A stretch of DNA of 64,000 nt, taken from assembly GCF_009720385.1 (NCBI RefSeq), contig NZ_WARX01000001.1:186001-250000 (forward strand), read 5' to 3'. Below are positions 57,059 to 64,000 of the stretch, one piece after another. The stretch is from Catellatospora vulcania. GTDB taxonomy: Bacteria > Actinomycetota > Actinomycetes > Mycobacteriales > Micromonosporaceae. Position 1 is the first letter of the stretch, and each line of letters opens with the position of its first letter. The notes beneath the pieces were generated by a model. The model did not search any database and had not been told where the DNA came from. It saw only the letters and a list, made by a program, of their open reading frames with translations. The position numbers were made by a program, and so were the translations under genes.

Positions 57059-57891
57059 CCGTCGAGGAACGCGCCCACCGGGCCTACGATCTGCGGGTCG
57101 CCGAGGACCCGGCGGTGGCCCAGGCCGCTCGTGATCAGAAGCTGCGATCCCGGGTACGCGGCATGGATCCGCCGGGCGTGGTCGACGCCGACCACGTCGT
57201 CGTCGGTGTCGTGCACGACGAGTAGCGGGATCGTCAGCGCCTCGGGCGCGAACACGCTGGAAAAGCGCTGCCACAGGTCGGCGACGCCGAGATCGCGCAC
57301 CGAGTGGTCGCGCAGGTGTGCGGCCAGCGCGGGACGCAGCCGCAGCTGCCGGGAGAACTCGGTGACGAGGTGCTCGAACTCGGCCGGACCGGCGACGGCG
57401 ACCAGGCGTCCGGCGCGCAGTCCGCCGCGCAGCGCGTGGAAGGCGCAGGGCACCCCGAACGAGTGGGCGACGATCGCTGCGAAGTCGCCGTGCCGTTCCT
57501 GCAGCAGGCGCATGATGCGCTCGTACTGCAGCAGGTTCGTGGTGGCGCCGCCGGAGTCGCCGTGGCCGGGCGCGTCGAAGGTCACCGGGCTGAAGCCCCG
57601 GTCGAGCAGGTCGGCGATCATGCCGGCGAAGCGGGAGCCGCGCGAGCTCCAGCCGTGCACCAGCAGCACCGGGCGGCTGCCGTCGCCCCAGGTGTAGGTG
57701 ATGACCGGGACACCGTCGAGATCGACCCGTCCGACCGTGGCGGCCGCGTGCGCGTCCTGCTCGCGGGGGTGTACCGGGGCGCGACCGGTGGGGTGGAAGA
57801 AGAGCGTGTACGCGGCTCGCCGGGCCAGCGGCGGGGCGACCACGGCGGCGGCGTTGAGCAGCCGGCCGGTAAGGAATATCGCTGCCTTCAT
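57007..57891 (-). CDS. alpha/beta hydrolase
   Basis: A 294-residue hydrolase. The oxyanion segment is LVHGWSSRGSRF, the nucleophile Ser is in VAHSFGVPC (a G-x-S-x-G variant with Ala-His-Ser), and the acid and His are in HDTDDDVVG and SGLGHRRVLG. The N-terminal hydrophobic stretch could be a weak membrane anchor. A TetR-like dyad lies just upstream. The substrate is unknown. It overlaps the convergent membrane-protein gene at its 3' end. Confidence 0.86.
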   Translation of the reverse strand: MKAAIFLTGRLLNAAAVVAPPLARRAAYTLFFHPTGRAPVHPREQDAHAAATVGRVDLDGVPVITYTWGDGSRPVLLVHGWSSRGSRFAGMIADLLDRGFSPVTFDAPGHGDSGGATTNLLQYERIMRLLQERHGDFAAIVAHSFGVPCAFHALRGGLRAGRLVAVAGPAEFEHLVTEFSRQLRLRPALAAHLRDHSVRDLGVADLWQRFSSVFAPEALTIPLLVVHDTDDDVVGVDHARRIHAAYPGSQLLITSGLGHRRVLGDPQIVGPVGAFLDGHHQPQSPWTANSAAGG

Positions 57892-57919
57892 GGCGGCAGG
57901 CTAGCAACAAATAAGAACG

Positions 57920-57929
57920 ACCGATCGGT
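57920..57929. promoter_or_regulatory. TetR-like operator ACCGATCGGT
   Basis: A perfect 10-bp palindrome, AC-rich to each side, 28 bases upstream of the hydrolase start. ACCGATCGGT cores are common TetR-family sites. No TetR gene is in the window. Confidence 0.45.
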
Positions 57930-58022
57930 TAGTTATCTCACAACAGTGAACGCCGGTGCCTCGCGGCCCTGGTGGCGGCCGTAATCCGGCCGATGGGGGC
58001 CAGCACGTGGCAGCATTCCGGC

Positions 58023-58571
58023 ATGAGTGAGTCGTCCCAGACGGACATCGTCATCGAGCCGGTCGGCTTCGAGCACCTGCGTCAGGTCCTGGACCTCGGC
58101 TACCGGGTCTTCGACACGACCGTGAAGCCGTACACCTCGTGGTCGCTGACGGCCGTCGCCGAGCACCTGGACAGCGGGGACAGCGCCTGCTGGGTCGCGC
58201 TGGACGGCACGAAGGTGGTCGGCTTCGTGCTCGGCTCGCAGACGTTCGAGCTGCGCGACGACTGGGGCTACCTGGAGTGGATCGCGGTGGATCCGGCGTA
58301 CCAGGGCAGGGGTATCGCCGGACGGCTGGTCAACGCGTGCTGTGAGGCGCTGTTCGCGGGCGGGGCGAGCCGGGTGGTGACCGACGTCGAGTCGTCCAAC
58401 AGCGCCTCGGCGACGCTGATGTCGCGCAACGGCTTCGCCCCGGCGGTCACCGTCACCCTGTTCGTCCGCAGCAGCCAGCCTGGCGAGGACCCCGGTCGAG
58501 CTGTACGCGGCGTGTCCAAGCGCCCGCTGATCCGTAGCGGCCGCCTCCTCGGCGACCACCGCAACCCGTGA
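58023..58571 (+). CDS. GNAT family N-acetyltransferase
   Basis: A 182-residue acetyltransferase. Acetyl-CoA motif A is VDPAYQGRGIAGRLVNACCE (about 97-116), followed by VTDVESSNSASATLMSRNGF. An alternative upstream in-frame ATG would add 17 residues of no clear relation. The C-terminal ~25 residues are basic. Substrate unknown. It lies between the divergent hydrolase gene and leuB; mycobacteria have no equivalent here. Confidence 0.85.
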   Translation: MSESSQTDIVIEPVGFEHLRQVLDLGYRVFDTTVKPYTSWSLTAVAEHLDSGDSACWVALDGTKVVGFVLGSQTFELRDDWGYLEWIAVDPAYQGRGIAGRLVNACCEALFAGGASRVVTDVESSNSASATLMSRNGFAPAVTVTLFVRSSQPGEDPGRAVRGVSKRPLIRSGRLLGDHRNP

Positions 58572-58576
58572 TGAGA

Positions 58577-58591
58577 TTCCATATTCTGGAA
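58577..58591. promoter_or_regulatory. TTCCA-N5-TGGAA dyad upstream of leuB
   Basis: TTCCATATTCTGGAA lies 77 bases before the leuB start. IclR-family regulators often bind TTCC...GGAA-type dyads, and actinobacterial leucine genes are controlled by IclR proteins (LtbR/NdgR/AreB). The match is by form only. Confidence 0.4.
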
Positions 58592-58667
58592 CGGATGTAC
58601 CGTTGGGTGGGAGTGGGGCTTAACGTTCGGTAGACATGTGGGCATGAGCGGTAGGGAGCGGGCTGGC

Positions 58668-59690
58668 ATGCGTATTGCGGTCGTGGCAGGGGACGGGATC
58701 GGCGCCGAGGTGGTGGCGGAGGGGCTGAAGGTCCTCGACGCGGTGCTGCCGGGCGTGGAGACGACTCCCTACGACCTGGGCGCGGCGCGTTACCACCGGA
58801 CCGGTGAGGTGTTCCCGGACTCGGTGCGCGACGAGCTGGCCCAGCACGACGCGATCCTGCTCGGCGCGGTCGGCGACCCGTCCGTGCCGCCGGGTGTGCT
58901 GGAGCGGGGCCTGCTGCTGAAGCTGCGCTTCGACTTCGACCAGTACGTCAACCTGCGCCCGTCGCGCCTGTGGCCCGGGACCAGCGGACCGCTGGCCGGG
59001 GTCAAGCCGGGCGAGATCGACTTCGTGGTGGTGCGCGAGGGCACCGAGGGCCTGTACGCGGGCGCCGGCGGCGGCCTGCACCGGGGCACCCCGGCGGAGA
59101 TCGCCACCGAGGAGAGCCTGAACACCCGCCACGGCGTGGAGCGCGTCATCCGCGACGCCTTCGCGCGGGCCGGCGGCCGCACCCGCCGCAAGGTCACCAT
59201 GGTGCACAAGACCAATGTGCTTACCCACGCGGGCGGTCTTTGGGCGCGCACCTTCGCCGAGGTGGCCGAGGAGTTCCCGGACATCGCGACGGAGTACCAG
59301 CACGTCGACGCCGCCGCCATGTTCATGGTGACCAACCCGCAGCGCTACGACGTGATCGTCACCGACAACCTGTTCGGCGACATCCTCACCGACATCGCGG
59401 CCGCCGTCACCGGCGGCATCGGCCTGGCTGCCAGCGGCTGCATCAACCCGACCCGGGCGTACCCGTCGATGTTCGAGCCGGTGCACGGCTCCGCACCGGA
59501 CATCGCGGGCCAGGGCAAGGCCGACCCCGTGGCGGCGATCCTGTCCGTGGCGCTGTGCCTGGAGCACCTGGGCCATCCCGACGAGGCTCGCAAAATCGAA
59601 GAGGCCGTGTCCACCGAGCTCTCCGGGCGCACCGGCGAGCCGATCCGCACCGCCGAGGTCGGCGACCGGGTATCCGTACTCGTAGCATGA
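58668..59690 (+). CDS. leuB: 3-isopropylmalate dehydrogenase
   Basis: A 340-residue NAD-dependent decarboxylating dehydrogenase of leucine synthesis. [13 protein letters not shown] starts the fold; [30 protein letters not shown] and [16 protein letters not shown] carry substrate/metal residues and [19 protein letters not shown] the cofactor loop. The ATG giving [10 protein letters not shown] is chosen by family N-terminus; ATGs at 58638 and 58644 are alternatives. It follows the order serA...leuB seen in mycobacteria. Confidence 0.95.
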   Translation: MRIAVVAGDGIGAEVVAEGLKVLDAVLPGVETTPYDLGAARYHRTGEVFPDSVRDELAQHDAILLGAVGDPSVPPGVLERGLLLKLRFDFDQYVNLRPSRLWPGTSGPLAGVKPGEIDFVVVREGTEGLYAGAGGGLHRGTPAEIATEESLNTRHGVERVIRDAFARAGGRTRRKVTMVHKTNVLTHAGGLWARTFAEVAEEFPDIATEYQHVDAAAMFMVTNPQRYDVIVTDNLFGDILTDIAAAVTGGIGLAASGCINPTRAYPSMFEPVHGSAPDIAGQGKADPVAAILSVALCLEHLGHPDEARKIEEAVSTELSGRTGEPIRTAEVGDRVSVLVA

Positions 59691-59822
59691 CCGTCGGGCC
59701 TCGGTCCGCCGGTGACCGGGGCTGATGCGTACAAACTGCCCAGGTCATCGACCGGGCTGGGGTTGAACGACCGTTAGAGGTAAGTTTTCCCCCAGATCCC
59801 CGAACGATGGAGGGCAGCGCGC

Positions 59823-60917
59823 ATGAGTGGCGGTGGCACGATCGACTTCGAGATCCGTCCGAGTTCGCAGCCGGTATCGGCCACGGAGCGCGAAGCGCTG
59901 CTGGCCAATCCCGGTTTCGGGCGGATCTTCACCGATCACATGGTGACCATCCGGTACGCCGAGGGCAAAGGCTGGTACGACGCGCGCGTCGAAGCACGGG
60001 CGCCGATCCCGATGGACCCGGCCACGGCCGTACTGCACTATGCCCAGGAGATCTTCGAGGGCATGAAGGCATACCGCCGGGCCGACGGCCAGGTCGGGTT
60101 CTTCCGCCCCGACGCCAACGCCCGCCGCTTCGCCGCCTCGGCCCACCGCATGGCGATGGCCCCGCTGCCCGAGGACCTGTTCCTGAGCTCGGTCCGGCAG
60201 CTCGTCGGCATCGACCAGGACTGGATCCCCACCAGCGCCGAGGGCAGCCTGTACCTGCGCCCCTTCCAGTACGCCAGCGAGGTCTTCCTCGGTGTGCGCC
60301 CCGCCCGCGAGTACCTGTACTGCCTGATCGCCTCACCGGTCGGGCCGTACTTCTCCGGCGGCCTCAAGCCGGTCACCATCTGGGTGTCCGACGACTACAC
60401 CCGGGCGTCGCCCGGCGGCACCGGGGCGGCCAAGTGCGGCGGCAACTACGCCGCCTCGCTGCTCGCCCAGGCCCAGGCCGCCGAGAACGGCTGCGACCAG
60501 GTCGTCTACCTCGATGCCGTGGAGCGCAAGTACGTCGACGAGCTTGGCGGCATGAACGTCTTCTTCGTCCGCAAGGACGGTTCGATGTTCACGCCGGAGC
60601 TGAACGGGTCGATCCTGCCCGGCATCACCCGCGACTCGATCATCACGCTCGCCCGCGAGCAGGGCCGCGACGTGCAGGAGCGCCCGGTCACCATCGACGA
60701 GTGGCGTGACGGCGCGCGCAGCGGCGAGATCGTGGAGACCTTCGCCTGCGGCACCGCCGCCGTGCTCACCCCGATCGGCACCGTGCGCGGCGTCGACGGC
60801 GAGTTCAAGCTCGGCGACGGCGGCACCGGCCCGGTCACCGCCGGCCTGCGCCAGTCCCTCGTGGACATCCAGTACGGCCGCGCCGCCGACCCCTACGGCT
60901 GGACCTCCACCCTCTAA
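59823..60917 (+). CDS. ilvE: branched-chain amino acid aminotransferase
   Basis: A 364-residue fold-type IV PLP enzyme for the last step of Val/Leu/Ile synthesis. The PLP lysine is Lys204 in GAAKCGGNYAAS. FEGMKAYR, LYLRPFQYASEVFLGV and FACGTAAVLTPIG (phosphate site) are typical. GGAGG lies 11 bases before the ATG. A family-A hairpin follows 18 bases after the stop. Confidence 0.96.
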   Translation: MSGGGTIDFEIRPSSQPVSATEREALLANPGFGRIFTDHMVTIRYAEGKGWYDARVEARAPIPMDPATAVLHYAQEIFEGMKAYRRADGQVGFFRPDANARRFAASAHRMAMAPLPEDLFLSSVRQLVGIDQDWIPTSAEGSLYLRPFQYASEVFLGVRPAREYLYCLIASPVGPYFSGGLKPVTIWVSDDYTRASPGGTGAAKCGGNYAASLLAQAQAAENGCDQVVYLDAVERKYVDELGGMNVFFVRKDGSMFTPELNGSILPGITRDSIITLAREQGRDVQERPVTIDEWRDGARSGEIVETFACGTAAVLTPIGTVRGVDGEFKLGDGGTGPVTAGLRQSLVDIQYGRAADPYGWTSTL

Positions 60918-60935
60918 CCGCTTTTGAGTGCAAAG

Positions 60936-60979
60936 GAAGGGCACCTTCTTAACGCTCCGCGTTATAGAAGGTGCCCTTC
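60936..60979. repeat. family-A hairpin repeat, copy 3
   Basis: GAAGGGCACCTTCT and its complement form a 14-bp stem that continues through TAACG/CGTTA with one bulged base to 19 bp, loop CTCCG. The best-formed copy of the family; likely the ilvE terminator. The rest of the gap before the next gene (to 61166) shows no further structure. Confidence 0.8.
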
Positions 60980-61166
60980 TTAACGTCATTAGTGTCTTGA
61001 GCTGGGATGATCCGGCTGGAGGGAATTCGCCCGCCGTTCGCGCGCAGGTGGCGGCATAGCAGATCAACACCGGTCGGCGGTGGTTGTCCACAAGCGGTGG
61101 GTTGTCCACAGGCAGCCCGGGTCGCATGGTTGTCCAGCCCTCGGAGGCGCGGCGACCCTGCCGTGC

Positions 61167-62117
61167 ATGACTTCCGACTCCGCCGCCGTGCTGGACGAGC
61201 TGGCGCACCGCCAGCAGCAGCTGGTGACCCGCGCACAGGTGCTCGCCGCCGGGCACACCGACATGATGATCTACCGCCGGATCCAGACCGGCCGCTGGCA
61301 GCGCGTGCTGTCCGGTGTCTACTGCGTGCACGGCGGCACCCTCACCGACGAGCAGCGCCGGGCCGCGGCCGCGCTGTACGCCGGCCCCGACGCGCAGATC
61401 ACCGGCCCCAGCGCACTGACCTGGTACGGCTTCCGCGCCCTGCCGCCCGCGCCTGAGGTGACCCTGCTCGTCCCGCACGCGACCCGTTGCCGCTCCAACG
61501 GCTTCGCCATCGTCAAGCGGGCGCTGTCCCTGGACCACCGGGCCCGGCACACCGACCATTACCGGGTCGTCAGCCCGGCCCGCGCGGTCGTCGACACCTG
61601 CCGGGAGGTGCGCGAGCTGCGCGTCGTCCGGGCGGTCATGGCCGAGGCGGTGCAGCGTTTCCGGGTGCCGTTGAAGGGGCTAGACGACGAGATCCGGCGA
61701 GCCGCGCGCAGCCGCACCGCGGTGGTGCGCAAGGTCCTCGCCGAGATCGCCGGCGGGGCGCGTTCGGCTCCCGAGGCGCAGGCGCGGGCACTGCTCGCCA
61801 ACCGGCCGGAGCTGGGCACGGTGCTGTGGAACCCGCGGCTGGCGCTGGTTGACGGGACGCCGCTGCCCACGCCCGACGGTTACCTGCCGGGCGCGGCGCT
61901 GGCGATCGAGGTGGATTCGCGGGAGTTCCATCTGAGCCCCGAGGACTGGGCCCGTTCGCTGGAGCGGCACAACGTGCTCGGGCGGCACGGTGTGCAGGTA
62001 CTGCACTTCACGCCCTCGTTCGTGTCACGTCAGCCGAACGAGGTACGCCGCATCGTCACCGAAGCCGCGACGCTGAGACGAGGATTCCGCACCAGCGTCC
62101 GCGTGGTCCGGAGTTAA
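61167..62117 (+). CDS. winged-helix plus DUF559/Vsr-like nuclease-fold protein (AbiEi-like N-terminus)
   Basis: A 316-residue protein. The N-terminus (about 5-55: LVTRAQVLAAGHTDMMIYRR then TGRWQRVLSGVY) is the AbiEi-type winged-helix region. The C-terminus (about 245-305: ALAIEVDSREFHLSPEDWAR, then RHNVLGRHGVQVLHFTPS) matches the DUF559/PD-(D/E)XK-like tail. In this position no toxin (AbiEii) gene follows, so it stands alone, which is common in actinobacteria. Whether it binds or cuts nucleic acid is not known. The start MTSDSAAV avoids a 29-residue low-conservation leader. Confidence 0.78.
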   Translation: MTSDSAAVLDELAHRQQQLVTRAQVLAAGHTDMMIYRRIQTGRWQRVLSGVYCVHGGTLTDEQRRAAAALYAGPDAQITGPSALTWYGFRALPPAPEVTLLVPHATRCRSNGFAIVKRALSLDHRARHTDHYRVVSPARAVVDTCREVRELRVVRAVMAEAVQRFRVPLKGLDDEIRRAARSRTAVVRKVLAEIAGGARSAPEAQARALLANRPELGTVLWNPRLALVDGTPLPTPDGYLPGAALAIEVDSREFHLSPEDWARSLERHNVLGRHGVQVLHFTPSFVSRQPNEVRRIVTEAATLRRGFRTSVRVVRS

Positions 62118-62127
62118 GCAGAGTTAA

Positions 62128-62172
62128 GAAGGTGCCCTTCCTCTACGAAAACCGATGGGAAGGTGCCCTTCC
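62128..62172. repeat. family-A-related repeat, copy 4 (direct arrangement)
   Basis: GAAGGTGCCCTTCC (62128-62141) and GGAAGGTGCCCTTCC (62158-62172) lie in the same orientation; each is itself nearly palindromic. It follows the nuclease-like gene by 11 bases and faces the stop of a small minus-strand ORF. The GAGTTAAG nearby recalls the TTAACG of copies 1 and 3. Confidence 0.65.
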
Positions 62173-62180
62173 TTCGCCTG

Positions 62181-62348
62181 TCAGCGGGTGGGGCGGTGGG
62201 TGCTGGTGGGGCGGGATCCCGAAGGGCGGGAACCGTGCGGGCGGGTTCCGGCGGGTCGGGTGCCTGCCCAGCGCGCTGCCGACGATCGTATGACCCCAAA
62301 TTGGGACTCGACGTGCGCCAGGTGCCGTTCTACGTTGTCAGGTGCCAT
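62181..62348 (-). CDS. small basic Arg-Pro-repeat hypothetical protein (55 aa)
   Basis: A short ORF beginning MAPDNVERHLAHVESQFG with a C-terminal half built from [TS]RP-x-G units (TRPAGTRPHGSRPSGSRPTS). A strong GAGGAGG site stands six bases before the ATG, the best Shine-Dalgarno site in this part of the window, and the ORF fills an otherwise empty gap. No homologue recognised. The strongly basic tail could bind nucleic acid or be disordered. Confidence 0.5.
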   Translation of the reverse strand: MAPDNVERHLAHVESQFGVIRSSAARWAGTRPAGTRPHGSRPSGSRPTSTHRPTR

Positions 62349-62447
62349 GTCGGACCTCCTCGATACCTCACCTAACGACCGCGCTGCCGGGCGGTCGCTG
62401 CCCGGTGCACGTCACCAGGCGGGTTCGAGGGGTGGAAGGGCTGCTGC

Positions 62448-63221
62448 TCAGACGGCTCGGCGCAGGGTCGGGGTGGGTTTGAGGGCGGCGGGCCGGGGCA
62501 GGGCCGGTGGGGCGAGCCGGCGGCGCGCGGTGACGGGCAGGTCCAGGAACGAGGCGTCGAGCGCCACCAGTGCCTGCACCAGGGCGGCCTGGAACTCGTC
62601 CGGGTCGGGCAGTTGCCAGCCGATGCTCTGCGGCGACACCTTCCAGCGGATCGGCCCGTCGGGCAGCACCGTGGGCGGGGCGGGGATCCACGAGCCGAGC
62701 GAGTGGCGCACCACGTCGACCCGGTGGTCCAGTTCCGGGGCGAGCGTGCCGCCCGAGCGCATCAGGAACATCCAGCTGCCCGTGGCGGTGACCGCGACGG
62801 GTCCGCGCACGTGGCCCGCGGAGGTCGCGCGGCCGGGGCCGGTCGGCGGCCCGCACACGGCCCGTGAGCCGAGCAGGGCGGGCACCTCCAGCACGTCGAA
62901 GGCGTGGCCGGTGGGCAGCAGCAGTGCGTGCGGGCGCTCGCTCCACCACTCGTCGAACTGCTCGGAGCTGGTGCTCGTCCGGGTCTCCCAGTCGTCGTAC
63001 AGCGGGTGGCTGCTGGTGGCGAAGCAGTTCACGCGGTCGCAGGCCATGCGTCGGCCGTTGAAGTATCCGCCGGGCATCACCGACCAGCCGTGGTCGGCGA
63101 AACGCTGCGCCGCCAGGCGCAACCGCCGCCGTAACAGGCCTCTGCCGAACGGCGCCTGTGGCCACCGCATGAGTCCGACCCCCTCTTCCGGGTTAAGGGC
63201 GTCGATCCTAGAGATCGACAT
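62448..63221 (-). CDS. bifunctional primase/polymerase (Prim-Pol) N-terminal-like protein
   Basis: A 257-residue protein. FADHGWSVMPGGYFNGRRM, then LLPTGHAFDVLEVP and a VTATGSWMFLMRSGG segment, match the Prim-Pol-like proteins found in Streptomyces and Micromonosporaceae. CDRVNCFATSSHPLYDDWE resembles the Cys/His-containing insertion of the group. The usual Asp-x-Asp metal motif is not clear (DVLEVP in that place), so it may not polymerise. The C-terminal ~50 residues are Pro/Ala-rich. It is divergent from an XRE regulator that probably controls it. Confidence 0.68.
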   Translation of the reverse strand: MSISRIDALNPEEGVGLMRWPQAPFGRGLLRRRLRLAAQRFADHGWSVMPGGYFNGRRMACDRVNCFATSSHPLYDDWETRTSTSSEQFDEWWSERPHALLLPTGHAFDVLEVPALLGSRAVCGPPTGPGRATSAGHVRGPVAVTATGSWMFLMRSGGTLAPELDHRVDVVRHSLGSWIPAPPTVLPDGPIRWKVSPQSIGWQLPDPDEFQAALVQALVALDASFLDLPVTARRRLAPPALPRPAALKPTPTLRRAV

Positions 63222-63345
63222 CCACGAAAGCCGTCACCGACGCGCCGAGTCGTCGTTACATCGACAACAGTCCAGAGCAACCGTCTGAATGCATTGTCCA
63301 ACTGCAACTTGCATCTGAAGATACGAGTGTCGGACCGGATGTGGG

Positions 63346-63375
63346 CGCACAGACTGTGCGACTCGGTCAGACCGA
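63346..63375. promoter_or_regulatory. paired dyads between Prim-Pol-like and XRE genes
   Basis: CGCACAGACTGTGCG (63346-63360, 6-3-6) and TCGGTCAGACCGA (63363-63375, 6-1-6), only two bases apart, in the 177-base divergent promoter. The second ends 23 bases before the XRE start. Probable operators, perhaps for the XRE protein itself. Confidence 0.5.
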
Positions 63376-63398
63376 CCCGATGAGGGGAGGGCTGGAGG

Positions 63399-64000
63399 AT
63401 GGACGAGCTGCCGATAGGCCGCCGGGTGTCGTACTGGCGCAACCGCCGCAAGATGTCGCAGCAGGTCTTCGCCGACCGCCTGGGCAAGTCGAAGAGCTGG
63501 GTCGACAAGGTGGAGCGCGGCGTGCGCCGGCTCGACAAGTTCTCGGTCGTGTACGAGATCGCCGACGTGCTCCAGCTCGACGTCCAGCTGCTGCTGGGCA
63601 AGGACCCGGAGCGCCGCCCCGACAGCATGAACTGCATCGACCAGATCGAGGTCGCCGAGATCCGCTCCGCGCTGGAGCGCTACGACCAGATCAGCGCGTT
63701 CTTCTACGCGGCCCCCGAGCCGCCGCCGATCGCGGAGATGCGCAAGGCGGCCCTGCACGCCTGGCAGACCTGGGAGCACGGCCGCTACGGCGTGCTGGCC
63801 CGCGCGCTGCCCAAGCTGCTGCGCGACGCCCAGGCCGCCGACACGGCGTACGCCCACTCCGACGACTCCCGTGAGGCAGCCCACCTGCTCGGCCAGGTGT
63901 ATCAGCTGGCCTCGTCGGTGCTGCGCAAGCTCGGCGAGCTGGACCTGAGCTGGCTGGCCGCGGACCGTTCCATCGCGGTGTCGCAGCGGGCGGGCGACCA
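63399..64000 (+). CDS. XRE family transcriptional regulator (3' end outside window)
   Basis: The first 200 residues are present. The helix-turn-helix is RNRRKMSQQVFADRLGKSKS followed by WVDKVERGVRRLDKFSV (about 14-50). After a linker the protein is helical and Ala/Leu-rich, like the TPR-type sensor tails of actinobacterial XRE proteins (for example REAAHLLGQVYQLASSVLRK). GGAGG and AGGGCTGGAGG lie before the ATG. It is divergent from the Prim-Pol-like gene. The gene runs off the window, so its full length is not known. Confidence 0.88.
   Translation, partial: MDELPIGRRVSYWRNRRKMSQQVFADRLGKSKSWVDKVERGVRRLDKFSVVYEIADVLQLDVQLLLGKDPERRPDSMNCIDQIEVAEIRSALERYDQISAFFYAAPEPPPIAEMRKAALHAWQTWEHGRYGVLARALPKLLRDAQAADTAYAHSDDSREAAHLLGQVYQLASSVLRKLGELDLSWLAADRSIAVSQRAGD

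Overview
This is a high-G+C actinobacterial chromosome segment, most likely from the Micromonosporaceae. The evidence is the G/C-rich codon use, frequent GTG starts, start/stop overlaps (GTGA, TGATG) and the gene order. From about 14.6 kb to the end of ilvE the backbone follows the order known in Mycobacterium and other actinomycetes: etfB-etfA, cysteine desulfurase, mnmA, a MetE-like protein, ligA, gatC-gatA, gatB, ilvB-ilvN-ilvC, serA and leuB. Accessory genes are interspersed. No tRNA, rRNA, transposase, prophage or CRISPR array was recognised.

Layout. 1-4.2 kb: end of an ABC ATPase gene, small membrane/DUF genes, an enoyl-CoA hydratase and an IlvG-type thiamine-diphosphate enzyme. 4.7-12.2 kb: a secreted beta-helix protein with a multi-span membrane tail, divergent from an overlapping four-gene operon (MFS transporter, alanine-racemase-fold deaminase/aldolase, sugar-lactone oxidase, GH1 glycosidase); the divergent promoter region is a near-symmetric dyad. 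12.1-14.4 kb: a three-gene membrane operon (YidH/DUF202/PLDc_N), a GNAT gene and a 58-residue Cys-containing ORF. 14.7-25.1 kb: electron-transfer flavoprotein, sulfur-transfer genes, MetE-like protein, an HxlR/SDR pair, an ADP-ribosylglycohydrolase and LigA. 25.1-34.1 kb: GNAT plus unknown pair, a GGDEF-EAL protein, GatCAB genes and an atypical aquaporin. 34.3-45.4 kb: metallophosphoesterase, PQQ-type sugar dehydrogenase lipoprotein, a sigma factor with a membrane partner, a 2-hydroxyacid dehydrogenase, a BNR-repeat protein next to a MoaD/ThiS-hotdog fusion, a LacI regulator and GlyA. 45.7-60.9 kb: the branched-chain amino-acid block (ilvD, ilvB with an attenuator-like leader, ilvN, ilvC, leuB, ilvE) with serA, a second GGDEF-EAL protein and some accessory genes. 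61-64 kb: a winged-helix/nuclease-like protein, a 55-residue ORF, a Prim-Pol-like protein and a truncated XRE regulator.

IlvB/N, IlvC, IlvD and IlvE together cover valine/isoleucine synthesis from pyruvate and 2-oxobutyrate. LeuB gives one leucine step and SerA plus GlyA give serine/glycine and one-carbon supply. The cysteine desulfurase probably feeds sulfur to MnmA for tRNA 2-thiouridine. GatCAB makes Gln-tRNA/Asn-tRNA by transamidation.

The most unusual content is intergenic. Three families of dispersed hairpins recur. Family B is a 65-bp palindrome with a conserved 17-nt loop and compensatory stem changes; all four copies lie between convergent genes. Family C is a roughly 140-160-bp element built from four alternating copies of a TGATCATGAACTT-type motif. 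Family A carries GAAGGGCACCTTC and follows gene ends. These look like reusable terminator or REP/MITE-like modules. The best protein-level oddity is the MoaD/ThiS domain whose Gly-Gly is internal because a hotdog thioesterase domain is fused after it.
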